64,000 bases of DNA from Fidelibacterota bacterium (GTDB lineage Bacteria; Fidelibacterota; Marinisomatia; Marinisomatales; UBA1611): positions 43,426-107,425 of the forward strand of contig JADHUI010000003.1 of NCBI GenBank assembly GCA_016784605.1. Direction: 5' to 3'. Under the pieces are notes generated by a model. It searched no databases, was not told where the DNA came from, and saw nothing but the letters and a program-made list of their open reading frames with translations. The translations under genes and the position numbers were made by a program. This document shows positions 21,686 to 32,171 of this stretch, one piece after another (the first letter of the stretch is position 1; each line of letters opens with the position of its first letter).

Positions 21686-23290
21686 ATGATAGAAAAAACA
21701 AAAATAGAATTGTTTGATACGACGTTACGAGATGGGACACAGGGGGAAGGTGTCAGTTTATCGGTTGATGACAAAATACATATCGCGAAACACTTGGATG
21801 ATTTTGGAATTGATTATATTGAAGGCGGTTGGCCAGGAAGTAATCCTAAAGATGAAGCCTTTTTCAGAAAGATTAAAAATGAATCGTTAGCAACATCAAC
21901 TATATGCGCTTTTGGATCAACAGCTCGTTTTCCAGACAAAATTGAATCAGACCCTAATCTGATTGCTTTGCTAAAGGCAAAAACCAATACTGTTTGTATC
22001 TTTGGAAAGTCTTGGAATTTACATGCGGATGTAGGCCTTGGACTTTCTCAAGAAGCGAATGAAGATTTGATTTATAAATCTGTCCGGTTCTTAATAGAAA
22101 ATGGACGAAAAGTCATTTTTGATGCGGAACATTTTTTTGATGGGTATAAAGATAATTCGGACTTTGCACTGAAAATGATTTTAGCTGCAGAATCTGCAGG
22201 AGCTCAAACAATTGTTTTATGTGATACGAATGGTGGCACACTTTCATCAGAAGTCGAGTCTATAATAACAAGGGTTAAGAAAAGTGTTCACATCCCATTA
22301 GGAATTCATGCGCATAATGATAGTGAGTTAGCTGTATCCAATACACTCATTGCAGTTCAGTCTGGCGTGTCCCATGTGCAGGGAACTATTAATGGTGTAG
22401 GCGAGAGATGTGGTAATGCAAATTTATGCAGTATTATTCCAAATTTAATTTTGAAAATGGGTAGAAAAACAACAAACTCTTTAGACTTAACACGTGTGAC
22501 ACCCTTATCGCATTATGTGTCGGAAGTAATGAATTTGAGACCTAATCATCGTGCGGCATATGTTGGGAAATCTGCCTTTGCCCATAAAGGCGGTATCCAT
22601 GTAAGTGCTGTTTTAAAAGATAGCAAAATGTATGAACATATTGAGCCTGAAAGAGTCGGGTCTCATCAAAGAGTACTTATTTCAGAATTATCCGGACAGA
22701 GTAATGTGCGATTTAAAGCAAAAGAATTGGGTATTTCCTTAAATGGGGATAAGTCTTTAACTAAAAATGTTGTAACTCGCATTAAAGAATTAGAAAATGA
22801 AGGATATCAATTTGATGGAGCAGAAGCATCATTTGAGCTTATACTGAAAGAGCAGATGGGTGAATTCAAACCATTTTTTGATGTAGTAGATTCTCGTATT
22901 CATATCAGCTATGATGAAGATGGTCATCGAATGGCAGATGCAATGTTGAAAGTTGCAGTAGATGGAGAAATTGAACATACTGCGGCTGATGGAGTTGGGC
23001 CAGTAAACGCTTTAAGCCACGCCCTACGAAAAGCATTAATCCGGTTTTATCCTGAAATAGCTTCTGTTAAATTATTGGACTATAAAGTACGTGTTTTAAA
23101 TGAAAGTGCTGGTACAGAAGCTAAAGTACGCGTATTGATTGAAAGTAGTGATGGTGAAAATTATTGGTCAACAGTAGGTGTTTCCCAGAATATCATTGAA
23201 GCCAGCTGGCAAGCATTAAGCGATAGTTTGAATTACAAATTATATCGTTCGCAATTAAAAAAAGAAAACGTGTTAGAGGAAAAATTATAG
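21686..23290 (+). CDS. cimA: Citramalate synthase
   Basis: [54 protein letters not shown]. Confidence 0.93.
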   Translation: MIEKTKIELFDTTLRDGTQGEGVSLSVDDKIHIAKHLDDFGIDYIEGGWPGSNPKDEAFFRKIKNESLATSTICAFGSTARFPDKIESDPNLIALLKAKTNTVCIFGKSWNLHADVGLGLSQEANEDLIYKSVRFLIENGRKVIFDAEHFFDGYKDNSDFALKMILAAESAGAQTIVLCDTNGGTLSSEVESIITRVKKSVHIPLGIHAHNDSELAVSNTLIAVQSGVSHVQGTINGVGERCGNANLCSIIPNLILKMGRKTTNSLDLTRVTPLSHYVSEVMNLRPNHRAAYVGKSAFAHKGGIHVSAVLKDSKMYEHIEPERVGSHQRVLISELSGQSNVRFKAKELGISLNGDKSLTKNVVTRIKELENEGYQFDGAEASFELILKEQMGEFKPFFDVVDSRIHISYDEDGHRMADAMLKVAVDGEIEHTAADGVGPVNALSHALRKALIRFYPEIASVKLLDYKVRVLNESAGTEAKVRVLIESSDGENYWSTVGVSQNIIEASWQALSDSLNYKLYRSQLKKENVLEEKL

Positions 23291-24214
23291 ATGAGTGGTG
23301 AAACAAAATATTTATGGATGGATGGTGAATTAAAACTTTGGAATGAAGGAACTATCCATGTGATGTCTCATGCTCTTCATTATGGGAGTGCATTTTTTGA
23401 AGGAATTAAATGTTATCATACAGATCGTGGACCGGCTGTATTTCGTTTAAAAGATCACATGAAACGTCTCCATGAATCTACTTCAATATATAAAATGCCT
23501 ATGCCGTTTACAGTCGATGAACTGCAACAAGCTGTTATTTCTCTTATTAAAGCCAATGAGTTGCAAAGTTGTTATATTCGCCCAATAGCATTTTATGGTT
23601 ATGATACACTCGGAGTTCATCCTAAAAAATGTCCCACTCAGGTGGCCATCGCTACATTTGATTGGGGCGCCTATCTTGGAGAAGGTGCATTAGAAAATGG
23701 GGTTAGAATAACGATTTCTCCTTGGCGAAAATTTCATTCGAGTTCATTGCCAACTGTCGCAAAAGCTGCAGGCCAATATTTGAATTCAATTTTGGCAGCA
23801 CAAGATGCTCAGAGTAAAGGATTTGATGAAGGGCTTCTTTTAAATCAAGATGGGAATATTGCAGAAGGAGCTGGTCAAAATTTATTTATTGTAAAAAATG
23901 ATGAAATTTATACTAATGCAGAAGATTCATGTATCTTAATGGGAATTACGAGAGAAACCATTATAAAGTTATTATCAGACCTTGGATTTGCTGTCCATAT
24001 TGGAAAATTATCGATTGGGCAATTATTTAATGCTGATGAAGCATTTTTTACTGGAACAGCTTCAGAAGTCACTCCAATTCGTGAAGTGGATGAACGTAAA
24101 ATTGGAAATGGAATGCGAGGCTCAGTAACAAAATCAATCCAGAAAACATATTTCGAAGTCATTAAAGGTGAAAACGCAAAATATGATTCTTGGTTAACCT
24201 ATATAAATAAATAA
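23291..24214 (+). CDS. ilvE: Branched-chain amino acid aminotransferase
   Basis: HALHYGSAFFEGIKCY, EGAGQNLFIV, FFTGTASEVTPI. Confidence 0.94.
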   Translation: MSGETKYLWMDGELKLWNEGTIHVMSHALHYGSAFFEGIKCYHTDRGPAVFRLKDHMKRLHESTSIYKMPMPFTVDELQQAVISLIKANELQSCYIRPIAFYGYDTLGVHPKKCPTQVAIATFDWGAYLGEGALENGVRITISPWRKFHSSSLPTVAKAAGQYLNSILAAQDAQSKGFDEGLLLNQDGNIAEGAGQNLFIVKNDEIYTNAEDSCILMGITRETIIKLLSDLGFAVHIGKLSIGQLFNADEAFFTGTASEVTPIREVDERKIGNGMRGSVTKSIQKTYFEVIKGENAKYDSWLTYINK

Positions 24215-24295
24215 TTTATCCTTTTAGAATCCTTTTGTGTCCCTAGTTTCATGCCCTAAATTGTATCTTTAATAATACTTGCAAGATACAAATAA

Positions 24296-24703
24296 ATGCC
24301 AAACCCAATTATTACAAAACGATTTCATTTTTGCGCCGCTCATCAATATGGGCATCAAGAATGGTCAAGTGAGAAAAATACAAAAATATTTGGAAAAGAT
24401 GCCAAAAACCATGGGCATAATTATACGCTTGAAGTCAGTGTAACGGGAAATATTAACCCAGATACGGGATGGTTAGTTGATTTGGGACATTTGAAAAACG
24501 TAGTGAATGAACATGTGATTCACATTTTTGACCATAGTCAAATTGAAACTGAAATTCCTTGGTTTAGAGGGAAACAACCTTCATCTGAGAATATGGTTAT
24601 TTTTATTTGGGCACAAATTGAAAAGAATTTAAATGAAGGAACGCTTCATCGGATTCGTCTTATAGAAACAGAAACTATATTTACAGATTATTATGGCGGA
24701 TAA
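24296..24703 (+). CDS. 6-pyruvoyl-tetrahydropterin synthase/QueD family protein lacking the usual catalytic Cys before HGH
   Basis: FHFCAAHQY, DAKNHGHNYTLEVSVTG, LVDLGHLKNVV; Asp at the position of Cys in CxxxHGH. Confidence 0.8.
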   Translation: MPNPIITKRFHFCAAHQYGHQEWSSEKNTKIFGKDAKNHGHNYTLEVSVTGNINPDTGWLVDLGHLKNVVNEHVIHIFDHSQIETEIPWFRGKQPSSENMVIFIWAQIEKNLNEGTLHRIRLIETETIFTDYYGG

Positions 24704-24706
24704 CGA

Positions 24707-25402
24707 ATGAATTTCAAAAATAACTTATATCTCATTTTAGCGGGAATTTTTATTTCATCCCTTATTGCCGCTAATTTGATTTTTCAAAAATTCTTTACTT
24801 GGACACCATTTGGTTTATACACATTTGAATTATCTGTTGGCATATTACCCTATCCAATCACTTTTTTATGTACAGATTTAATTTCCGAATTATATGGAAA
24901 AAAGAAAGCGGATCAGATTGTTATATCGGGCCTTATTGCAAGTATTTTTGTTATGGGTATTGTAATACTTGCTAATGCTATGAGCGCAACGGTTTGGTCT
25001 CCAGTTAATAATGAAACATTTAACCAAGTTTTTGGATTATTTGGTCCAGCTGTATTTGCATCAATGGTCGCCTATTTGGTGGCTCAATTTATTGATATTC
25101 GTATTTTCCACTTTTGGAAACGTCTTACTAAAGGAAAACATTTATGGTTAAGAAATAATGGATCAACCATTGTTTCTCAACTTGTAGATACGTCTGCAGT
25201 GCTTTTGTTATTATGTTATTCCGGTGTGATAGAATGGATTCGCTTTTGGCCATTATTTGTAAACGGGTTTTTGTTTAAAATGATGATTGCTCTTTTTGAC
25301 ACACCATTCTTTTATTTGGGCGTATGGCTTTTAAAAGATAAAATCCATGAAGATCCAGATGAAGAAAATTGGGGAAATCAAGGGATTAAAAGTGTGGTAT
25401 AA
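24707..25402 (+). CDS. VUT/YhhQ family queuosine precursor transporter
   Basis: AANLIFQKF...[22 protein letters not shown]. Confidence 0.85.
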   Translation: MNFKNNLYLILAGIFISSLIAANLIFQKFFTWTPFGLYTFELSVGILPYPITFLCTDLISELYGKKKADQIVISGLIASIFVMGIVILANAMSATVWSPVNNETFNQVFGLFGPAVFASMVAYLVAQFIDIRIFHFWKRLTKGKHLWLRNNGSTIVSQLVDTSAVLLLLCYSGVIEWIRFWPLFVNGFLFKMMIALFDTPFFYLGVWLLKDKIHEDPDEENWGNQGIKSVV

Positions 25403-25977
25403 TGAACGTAAAAAATAAAAAAACAATTGAATCACTGACTCACGATTTGTTAGTTGAAATTGGTGAAAATCCAAATCGAGAAGGATTATTGAAAACGCCA
25501 GAACGCGTTTCAAAAGCTTGGGAATATTTCTCTCATGGATACAGACAATCTGTTGATGATATTGTAAATAATGCGCTATTTAACGAAGAAGCCAAAGATA
25601 TGGTAATCGTGCGCGATGTGGAATTTTTTTCCTTGTGTGAACATCATTTGCTTCCGTTTTTTGGGAAAGCGCATGTAGGATATATTCCTAATGGAAAAGT
25701 GATTGGTCTTTCGAAAATTCCAAGAATCATTGACATGTTCTCCCGAAGATTGCAAGTGCAAGAACGGTTGACGCATCAAGTGGCAAATGCGATTCAAGAT
25801 GTATTAAAACCCATTGGTGTGGCTGTGGTGATGGAAGGGCGTCACATGTGCATGCAAATGCGAGGCGTGGAAAAACAAAATAGTTTGGCTTCGACCAGTG
25901 CGATGTTAGGACAATTCAGAAAGTCGGCAGAAACACGGACGGAATTTTTAAGTATCATCGGGAAAAGGTCACTATAA
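25402..25977 (+). CDS. folE: GTP cyclohydrolase I
   Basis: [58 protein letters not shown]. Confidence 0.95.
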   Translation: MNVKNKKTIESLTHDLLVEIGENPNREGLLKTPERVSKAWEYFSHGYRQSVDDIVNNALFNEEAKDMVIVRDVEFFSLCEHHLLPFFGKAHVGYIPNGKVIGLSKIPRIIDMFSRRLQVQERLTHQVANAIQDVLKPIGVAVVMEGRHMCMQMRGVEKQNSLASTSAMLGQFRKSAETRTEFLSIIGKRSL

Positions 25978-25982
25978 TTATT

Positions 25983-27377
25983 ATGGCTCATAAAAATTAT
26001 GACTGTATTATTTTGGGTGGAGGTCCCGGTGGCTATGTTGCAGCCATACGCGCATCTCAGCTAGGGTTAAAAGTTGCCATCATCGAAAAGGAAGATTTAG
26101 GCGGAATTTGTCTGAATTGGGGATGCATTCCAACTAAGGCGTTATTAAAAAATGCCGAAGTACTCCATACCATTAAAAATAGTAAAAAATATGGCATTAT
26201 TGTTGATGGATATTCTGTCGATTTTCCCGCCAATATAAAAAGAAGCAGACAAGTGGCAGAGCGTTTATCAAAAGGTATTGGTTTCTTGATGAAGAAAAAT
26301 AATATCGATCATTTCCATGGCTTGGGGAAACTTATTGATCGCAATACAGTTTCAATTGAAAAGAAGGATAAAACCGAAAACATTAAAGCAGATAAAATTA
26401 TAATAGCAACAGGTGCTCGGCCAAAAACATTTCCTGGAATGGAGTTGGATGGGAGTAGGGTTATTGGTGCGCGCGAAGCCATGACTTTAGAAAAACCACC
26501 CAAAGAAATGATTGTGATTGGGTCAGGAGCTATCGGATCTGAATTTGCTTATTATTATAATGTATTTGGAACAAAAATTCGTTTAGTAGAAATGTTAGAT
26601 CGTGTGTTACCATTAGAAGATAAAGATGTTTCTAAGGTTGTGGAAAATTCTTTTAAAAAGTCGGGAATGAAAATTTATACTTCCACAAAAGTCAATAAAA
26701 TTGAAGTATTAAAAACAAAAGTTAAAGTACACACTGAGCGTAATGGAAAGGTTGAAGTTTTAGAAGGAGAAAAAGCATTAATCGCTATAGGCGTTACAGG
26801 TAATATTGAAAATATTGGATTGGAAAATGTAGGAATAAAAACAGAAAAAGGGTCCATTGCTATTAACGAATTCAACCAAACAAATATATCTAATATTTAT
26901 TCAATTGGAGATGTTTCAGGTCCGCCTTGGTTGGCTCATGTGGCTTCTGCGCAAGGACATGTAGCTGCTGAACATGCAGCGTCTCATTCAAATAGGCCAG
27001 TGGACTATTCAAATATTCCTGGGTGTACCTATTGTCAGCCACAGGTTGGTTCATTAGGGTTAACAGAAGAACAAGCGGTGGATAAAGGGTTTGACGTAAA
27101 AGTGGGGAAATTTGAATTTCGAGCAAGCGGGAAAGCAATGGCTACTGGCGATACTACGGGGTTTGTAAAACTTATTTTTGATAAAAAATATGGAGAATTA
27201 CTGGGTGCTCATATTGTTGGTTCTGAAGCAACGGAACTCATTGCAGAATTAGGCATGGCTAAAGCATTAGAAACTACATGGGAAGAGTTAGCGTTAACCG
27301 TTCATGCGCATCCCACTTTATCGGAGGCGATAATGGAAGCAGCATTGGATGCTTTCACGGGGTCAATACACCAATGA
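25983..27377 (+). CDS. lpdA: Dihydrolipoyl dehydrogenase
   Basis: GGGPGGYVAAIRASQLG, GGICLNWGCIPTKALL, HAHPTLSEAIMEAALDA. Confidence 0.95.
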   Translation: MAHKNYDCIILGGGPGGYVAAIRASQLGLKVAIIEKEDLGGICLNWGCIPTKALLKNAEVLHTIKNSKKYGIIVDGYSVDFPANIKRSRQVAERLSKGIGFLMKKNNIDHFHGLGKLIDRNTVSIEKKDKTENIKADKIIIATGARPKTFPGMELDGSRVIGAREAMTLEKPPKEMIVIGSGAIGSEFAYYYNVFGTKIRLVEMLDRVLPLEDKDVSKVVENSFKKSGMKIYTSTKVNKIEVLKTKVKVHTERNGKVEVLEGEKALIAIGVTGNIENIGLENVGIKTEKGSIAINEFNQTNISNIYSIGDVSGPPWLAHVASAQGHVAAEHAASHSNRPVDYSNIPGCTYCQPQVGSLGLTEEQAVDKGFDVKVGKFEFRASGKAMATGDTTGFVKLIFDKKYGELLGAHIVGSEATELIAELGMAKALETTWEELALTVHAHPTLSEAIMEAALDAFTGSIHQ

Positions 27378-28027
27378 TAAAAACGGAACTAGGAAAAATC
27401 GATATTATTGATTTAGGAATATCTCCATACAAAAATGTTTGGACTCTGCAAAAGGAGCTGCAACAAAAGAGAATTGATGGAAAAATTGACGATACATTAA
27501 TTTTAGTTGAACACGAGCCGGTTTATACACTTGGGAAAAATGCGAATAAAAATCATTTACTCCAAAATAGAGATAAATCTGTTGAAGTATATAGCATTGA
27601 GCGTGGAGGCGATATTACATTTCATGGGCCTGGACAATTAGTCTGTTATCCCATTTTAGATTTATCTAATTATAAAAAAAGTGTATCTTGGTATATGAGT
27701 ACCTTAGAACAAGTAATTATAGATACTTTGGGTTCATTTAATATTTCAGCCAATAGAAATGATGGGCTAACAGGTGTATGGGTAAATGATGAAAAAATAG
27801 CCGCTCTAGGTGTTCGGATAAGTAGATGGGTAACGATGCATGGGTTTTCACTTAATGTGAATCCAGATTTACGGTTTTATGATGGAATTATTCCGTGTGG
27901 TATTTTTGAACATGGTATTACAAGTATGGAAACTATATTGGATCAACCTATCAATATTTCGCAGGTGAAGGCAACATTAATACAAAACATTAACGATCAA
28001 TTTTTGAAGGAGAGAGCGAATGCCTAG
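27374..28027 (+). CDS. lipB: Lipoyl(octanoyl) transferase (start at MIKTELGKIDIIDLG, overlapping the lpdA stop)
   Basis: VEHEPVYTLGKNA, RGGDITFHGPGQLVCYPILDL. Confidence 0.93.
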   Translation: MIKTELGKIDIIDLGISPYKNVWTLQKELQQKRIDGKIDDTLILVEHEPVYTLGKNANKNHLLQNRDKSVEVYSIERGGDITFHGPGQLVCYPILDLSNYKKSVSWYMSTLEQVIIDTLGSFNISANRNDGLTGVWVNDEKIAALGVRISRWVTMHGFSLNVNPDLRFYDGIIPCGIFEHGITSMETILDQPINISQVKATLIQNINDQFLKERANA

Positions 28028-30026
28028 GCTTCATGGATATACAAAAAAAGCATTAATTGAATTATACACAAAAATGGTGACAGCTCGTCGTTTAGACGAA
28101 AAAATGATGATGATGCTTCGTCAAGGAAAAGCCTTTTTCTTGACATCGTGTTCTGGGCATGAAGTTGCTCAACTTGCGGCTGCACAAAATATGAAGCCAG
28201 GTGAAGATTGGTCCTACGTATATTATAGAGATGCAGCCTACGCACTGGGTTTAGGAACAACTGCTAGGGAACATTTATTATCATTTCTTGCCAAAAAAGA
28301 TGATCCTGATTCTGGAGGTCGTCAGTTCCCATACCATTTTAGTCGAAAAGATTTAAGAATGGTCAGTCCTTCAAGTGCAACAGGGATGCAATATCTTCAT
28401 GCTGTGGGAGCTGGGTTAGCCATCAATTGGGATAAATCGAGAGAAGTTGTTTACGTTTCTTCCGGAGAAGGGACAACAAGCCAAGGCGATTTTCATGAAG
28501 CATTGAATTGGGCGAGTCGTGAAAAACTCCCAGTTATTTTTCATATACAAGATAATGAATATGCGATTAGTGTCCATAAATCTCAACAAACGGCTGGGGG
28601 ATCCATTTATAAAATGGTTGGTGGATATCAAAATTTGGCTCGATTTGACGTTGATGGTACAGATTTCTTTGAGACAGATTTGGCCTTCCAAAATGCGGTT
28701 GATCGCGGGAGAAAAGGAAAAGGTCCATCTGTAATTATTTCTCATGTAGTCCGTTTGTTACCCCATTCTTCGTCAGATGATCATCGAAAGTATAGATCTG
28801 AAGAAGAATTAGAATCTCTCTCAGAGCGGGATCCAATTCTTAAATTTGAATCTACGTGTATAAATGAAAAAATAATTACAGAAAAAGAATTAGATAAAAT
28901 AAAAACAAATGTTTTTAATAAAATAGATGAAGATGCCGATTGGGCAGAAGCTCAATCCTCACCAGAAGCATCTACAGCATTAGATCATTTATATTCTAGT
29001 GATAATGAAATTGAAGAAACTGAATTGAATGTCATTAATGAAAAGGTAGTTTTAATTGATGCTATTAACCATGCGTTATCTGAAGAATTAGAAAAAAACC
29101 CTAAAATGGTTATTTATGGCGAAGATGTTGCCGACCCAAAAGGAGGTGTTTTTACTGGTACAAAAGGCCTTACTACAAAATATGGTCAAGAGCGTGTTTT
29201 TAATTCTCCTTTGGCAGAATCGTCTATTGCCGGGACAGCTGTTGGCCTTGCAGCCGCTGGTTATAAACCAGTAGTAGAAATGCAATTTGGCGATTATATC
29301 TGGACAGCCATGATGCAAATTAAGGATGAAATTACCATGGTACGATATCGATCAAATGGTGAATTTGAATGTCCTGTTGTGATTCGTGTTCCTGTGGGAG
29401 GCTATATTCATGGTGGACCATATCACAGTCAATCCATTGATAGTTATTTTTATCATATGCCAGGGATATATGTTGCTTATCCGTCGAATGCTGCCGATGC
29501 TAAAGGATTGTTAAAAGCTGCATGCCGTATGAAAGACCCTGTCCTCTTTTTTGAACATAAAGGACTTTACCGCCAAGGATATGCCGCAAGCCCAGAACCG
29601 GATGAAAATTATCTTCTCCCATTTGGAAAGGCAAAAATTGTCAAACCAGGAGATACGTTAACTCTTATTACTTGGGGCGCTATGGTTCAAAAATCATTAG
29701 AGGCGGTAAAAGTAGGTGGATATGATGAAGGTAGTATCGAAATTATTGATATAAGGACATTAAATCCTGTCGATTGGAATACCCTGTATTCATCTGTTAA
29801 AAAAACAGGAAAAGTTTTAATTGTACACGAAGACACAATTACAGGAGGTTTGGGCGGCGAAATTTCAGCAAAAATAACAGAAAACTTATTTGAAGAATTG
29901 GATGGCCCTATTAAGCGCATTGGAGCTAAAGATTGTCATATCCCATACCACTCAAATTTAGAAGATGTGATTTTACCACAAACAAGTGATATTGTAGAAG
30001 CTTTAACGGATTTAATGGAGTATTAA
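28020..30026 (+). CDS. 2-oxoacid dehydrogenase E1, fused alpha and beta subunits (branched-chain type likely)
   Basis: Alpha: GEGTTSQGDFHEALNWAS; beta: YGEDVADPKGGVFTGTKGL, PLAESSIAGTAVGLAAAGYKPV. Confidence 0.92.
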   Translation: MPRLHGYTKKALIELYTKMVTARRLDEKMMMMLRQGKAFFLTSCSGHEVAQLAAAQNMKPGEDWSYVYYRDAAYALGLGTTAREHLLSFLAKKDDPDSGGRQFPYHFSRKDLRMVSPSSATGMQYLHAVGAGLAINWDKSREVVYVSSGEGTTSQGDFHEALNWASREKLPVIFHIQDNEYAISVHKSQQTAGGSIYKMVGGYQNLARFDVDGTDFFETDLAFQNAVDRGRKGKGPSVIISHVVRLLPHSSSDDHRKYRSEEELESLSERDPILKFESTCINEKIITEKELDKIKTNVFNKIDEDADWAEAQSSPEASTALDHLYSSDNEIEETELNVINEKVVLIDAINHALSEELEKNPKMVIYGEDVADPKGGVFTGTKGLTTKYGQERVFNSPLAESSIAGTAVGLAAAGYKPVVEMQFGDYIWTAMMQIKDEITMVRYRSNGEFECPVVIRVPVGGYIHGGPYHSQSIDSYFYHMPGIYVAYPSNAADAKGLLKAACRMKDPVLFFEHKGLYRQGYAASPEPDENYLLPFGKAKIVKPGDTLTLITWGAMVQKSLEAVKVGGYDEGSIEIIDIRTLNPVDWNTLYSSVKKTGKVLIVHEDTITGGLGGEISAKITENLFEELDGPIKRIGAKDCHIPYHSNLEDVILPQTSDIVEALTDLMEY

Positions 30027-31297
30027 TGATTGTAGATGTAATTATGCCAAAAATGGGAGAATCCATTACTGATGGAACAATTCTTGAATGGAGAAAAAAG
30101 GTTGGTGAATTTGTAGAAAAAGATGAATTATTCCTTGAAATTGGTACAGATAAAGTTGATTCAGAAATCCCATCAATTGAATCTGGAATTTTAATTGAAA
30201 TTTGTGCTGATATAAATGAAGTTGTAGATGTTGGTAAAGTTATTGCTCGTATTGAAACAGATGTTGACGCGGTTGGAAAAGTCGATATTTCTTCAGAAAA
30301 AAAAGAAAAAGAAGAGACGATTAATCCCGTTGATGAGCCCGAAACCATCTCAAATATTATTGCAACCAAACCTAAGATTGAAAAACCATCTGGGGAAATA
30401 TTTATTACACCTGTTGTAATGAAAATTGCTCAAAAAAATAATATTTCAATGGATATATTAAATAATCTTCCAGGATCAGGTCGAGGTGGACGTGTCACTA
30501 AAAAAGATATATTAAGCTATATCGAAAATAAACCAACTGAAGAAATGCCTGAACCTATATCCCCATTTGGTCAACCGATCATGCCTGAATTAGAACGTAA
30601 AACGGAAGAAATGGGGCATATGCGGAAATTAATCGCTGAACACATGCGTCGAAGTTTGGATACATCAGCTCATGTTTATGTAGCCTCAGAAGTTGATATG
30701 TCACCTATCATGGAATTTATTAAAGTGTCTGGTGATCAATTTCATCAAAAAGAAGGATATAAATTAACTGTTACACCATTTATCATGATGGCTTGTGTTC
30801 ATGCTTTTAAAACTTCGCCCGAAATGAACGCATCATTAGACGGTGATAAAATTATTTACCATAAACATTTAAATATTGGCATGGCTGTGGCTGTTGAAAA
30901 TGGATTAATGGTGCCGACACTTTCTAAATGTGAAGAAATGAACTTTTTAGGTTTATGTCGAAAAGTAAATGATATTGCGCAAAGAACACGTACAAAACAC
31001 ATTTTACCTGATGAGCTTCAAGGTAGCACATTTTCAATAACAAATTTTGGTGTTTTTAATGTTACCATGGGACTACCAATCATTAATCAACCAAATGTTG
31101 GAATCTTAGGCGTAGGCACCATTCGTAAGCGCCCTGTTGTGATTGAATCTGAATTGGGCGATTCCATTGGAATAAAAAGTATCATGATGCTATCTCTGGG
31201 ATTTGATCATCGATTAGTGGATGGAGCTGGTGGTAGTAAATTTATTGATAGGGTTAGAATTGAGCTAGAATCCTTTAATTTGGAGAATTTATTTTAA
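30026..31297 (+). CDS. 2-oxoacid dehydrogenase E2 (dihydrolipoamide acyltransferase)
   Basis: Lipoyl domain EIGTDKVDSEIPS, peripheral subunit-binding domain, FDHRLVDGAGGSKF. Confidence 0.93.
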   Translation: MIVDVIMPKMGESITDGTILEWRKKVGEFVEKDELFLEIGTDKVDSEIPSIESGILIEICADINEVVDVGKVIARIETDVDAVGKVDISSEKKEKEETINPVDEPETISNIIATKPKIEKPSGEIFITPVVMKIAQKNNISMDILNNLPGSGRGGRVTKKDILSYIENKPTEEMPEPISPFGQPIMPELERKTEEMGHMRKLIAEHMRRSLDTSAHVYVASEVDMSPIMEFIKVSGDQFHQKEGYKLTVTPFIMMACVHAFKTSPEMNASLDGDKIIYHKHLNIGMAVAVENGLMVPTLSKCEEMNFLGLCRKVNDIAQRTRTKHILPDELQGSTFSITNFGVFNVTMGLPIINQPNVGILGVGTIRKRPVVIESELGDSIGIKSIMMLSLGFDHRLVDGAGGSKFIDRVRIELESFNLENLF

Positions 31298-31298
31298 T

Positions 31299-32171
31299 AT
31301 GACGATGGTTTTCCCAAGACATCTAAAACCAAAAATACAAATCCATTTTGGTGAAAAATATAGAAGTACCCAATCAGCGGTTATAGAAGGTCACTTGAAT
31401 ACAGTTTGTGAGGAAGCAAGATGCCCAAATGTTTTTGAGTGTTGGAATCTTGGAATAGCGACGTTAATGATTCTAGGAGATACTTGTACTCGTGCATGTG
31501 GCTTTTGCTCCATAAAAACAGGCAAGCCAACTTGGAATGATCCTGATGAACCCAAGCGGACGGCTGAAGCTGTTTTGAAAATGGGATTACAACATGTGGT
31601 CATAACTTCTGTGGATAGGGATGATTTGAAAGATGATTATGGTTCTACCATTTGGGCAAAAACAATTCAATCTATCCGTAAATTAAACCCTGATTGTACG
31701 ATTGAAATTTTAACGCCTGATTTTAAAAATTCCCCCAAAGCTTTAAATCGAGTATTTAATGCAAAACCAGATATTTTTAGTCATAATTTGGAATGTGCCG
31801 AATTCATTAGTAGAGATGTAAGAAGTCAGGCTGACTGGAATACAAGTTTAGATGTTCTTCGACAATCAGTTGAATATGGATTATTAACAAAGACAGGTAT
31901 GATGGTTGGATTGGGAGAGTCATTCGAACATGTTTTAGAAACAATGGAACAGGCTTCTGATATAGGCGTAAAGATTTTTACAATCGGCCAATATTTACAA
32001 CCTACAAAAACACACTTACCGGTTAGTCGATATGTTTCAGACGATGAATTTGATATGTATAAAAAGGAAGGATTAAAGATGGGATTTCGAGTCATAGAAT
32101 CTGGGCCACTGGTTCGCAGTTCTTACCATGCTGACCAACAAGCCAAACTAATACTGAAAGAGGAAAAATGA
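31299..32171 (+). CDS. lipA: Lipoyl synthase
   Basis: CEEARCPNVFECW, radical SAM CTRACGFCSI. Confidence 0.96.
   Translation: MTMVFPRHLKPKIQIHFGEKYRSTQSAVIEGHLNTVCEEARCPNVFECWNLGIATLMILGDTCTRACGFCSIKTGKPTWNDPDEPKRTAEAVLKMGLQHVVITSVDRDDLKDDYGSTIWAKTIQSIRKLNPDCTIEILTPDFKNSPKALNRVFNAKPDIFSHNLECAEFISRDVRSQADWNTSLDVLRQSVEYGLLTKTGMMVGLGESFEHVLETMEQASDIGVKIFTIGQYLQPTKTHLPVSRYVSDDEFDMYKKEGLKMGFRVIESGPLVRSSYHADQQAKLILKEEK

Noticed and set aside
27278-27373. 32-residue N-terminal extension of lipB
   Set aside because: Overlaps lpdA coding sequence; LipB homology starts at MIKTELGKIDIIDLG (27374).
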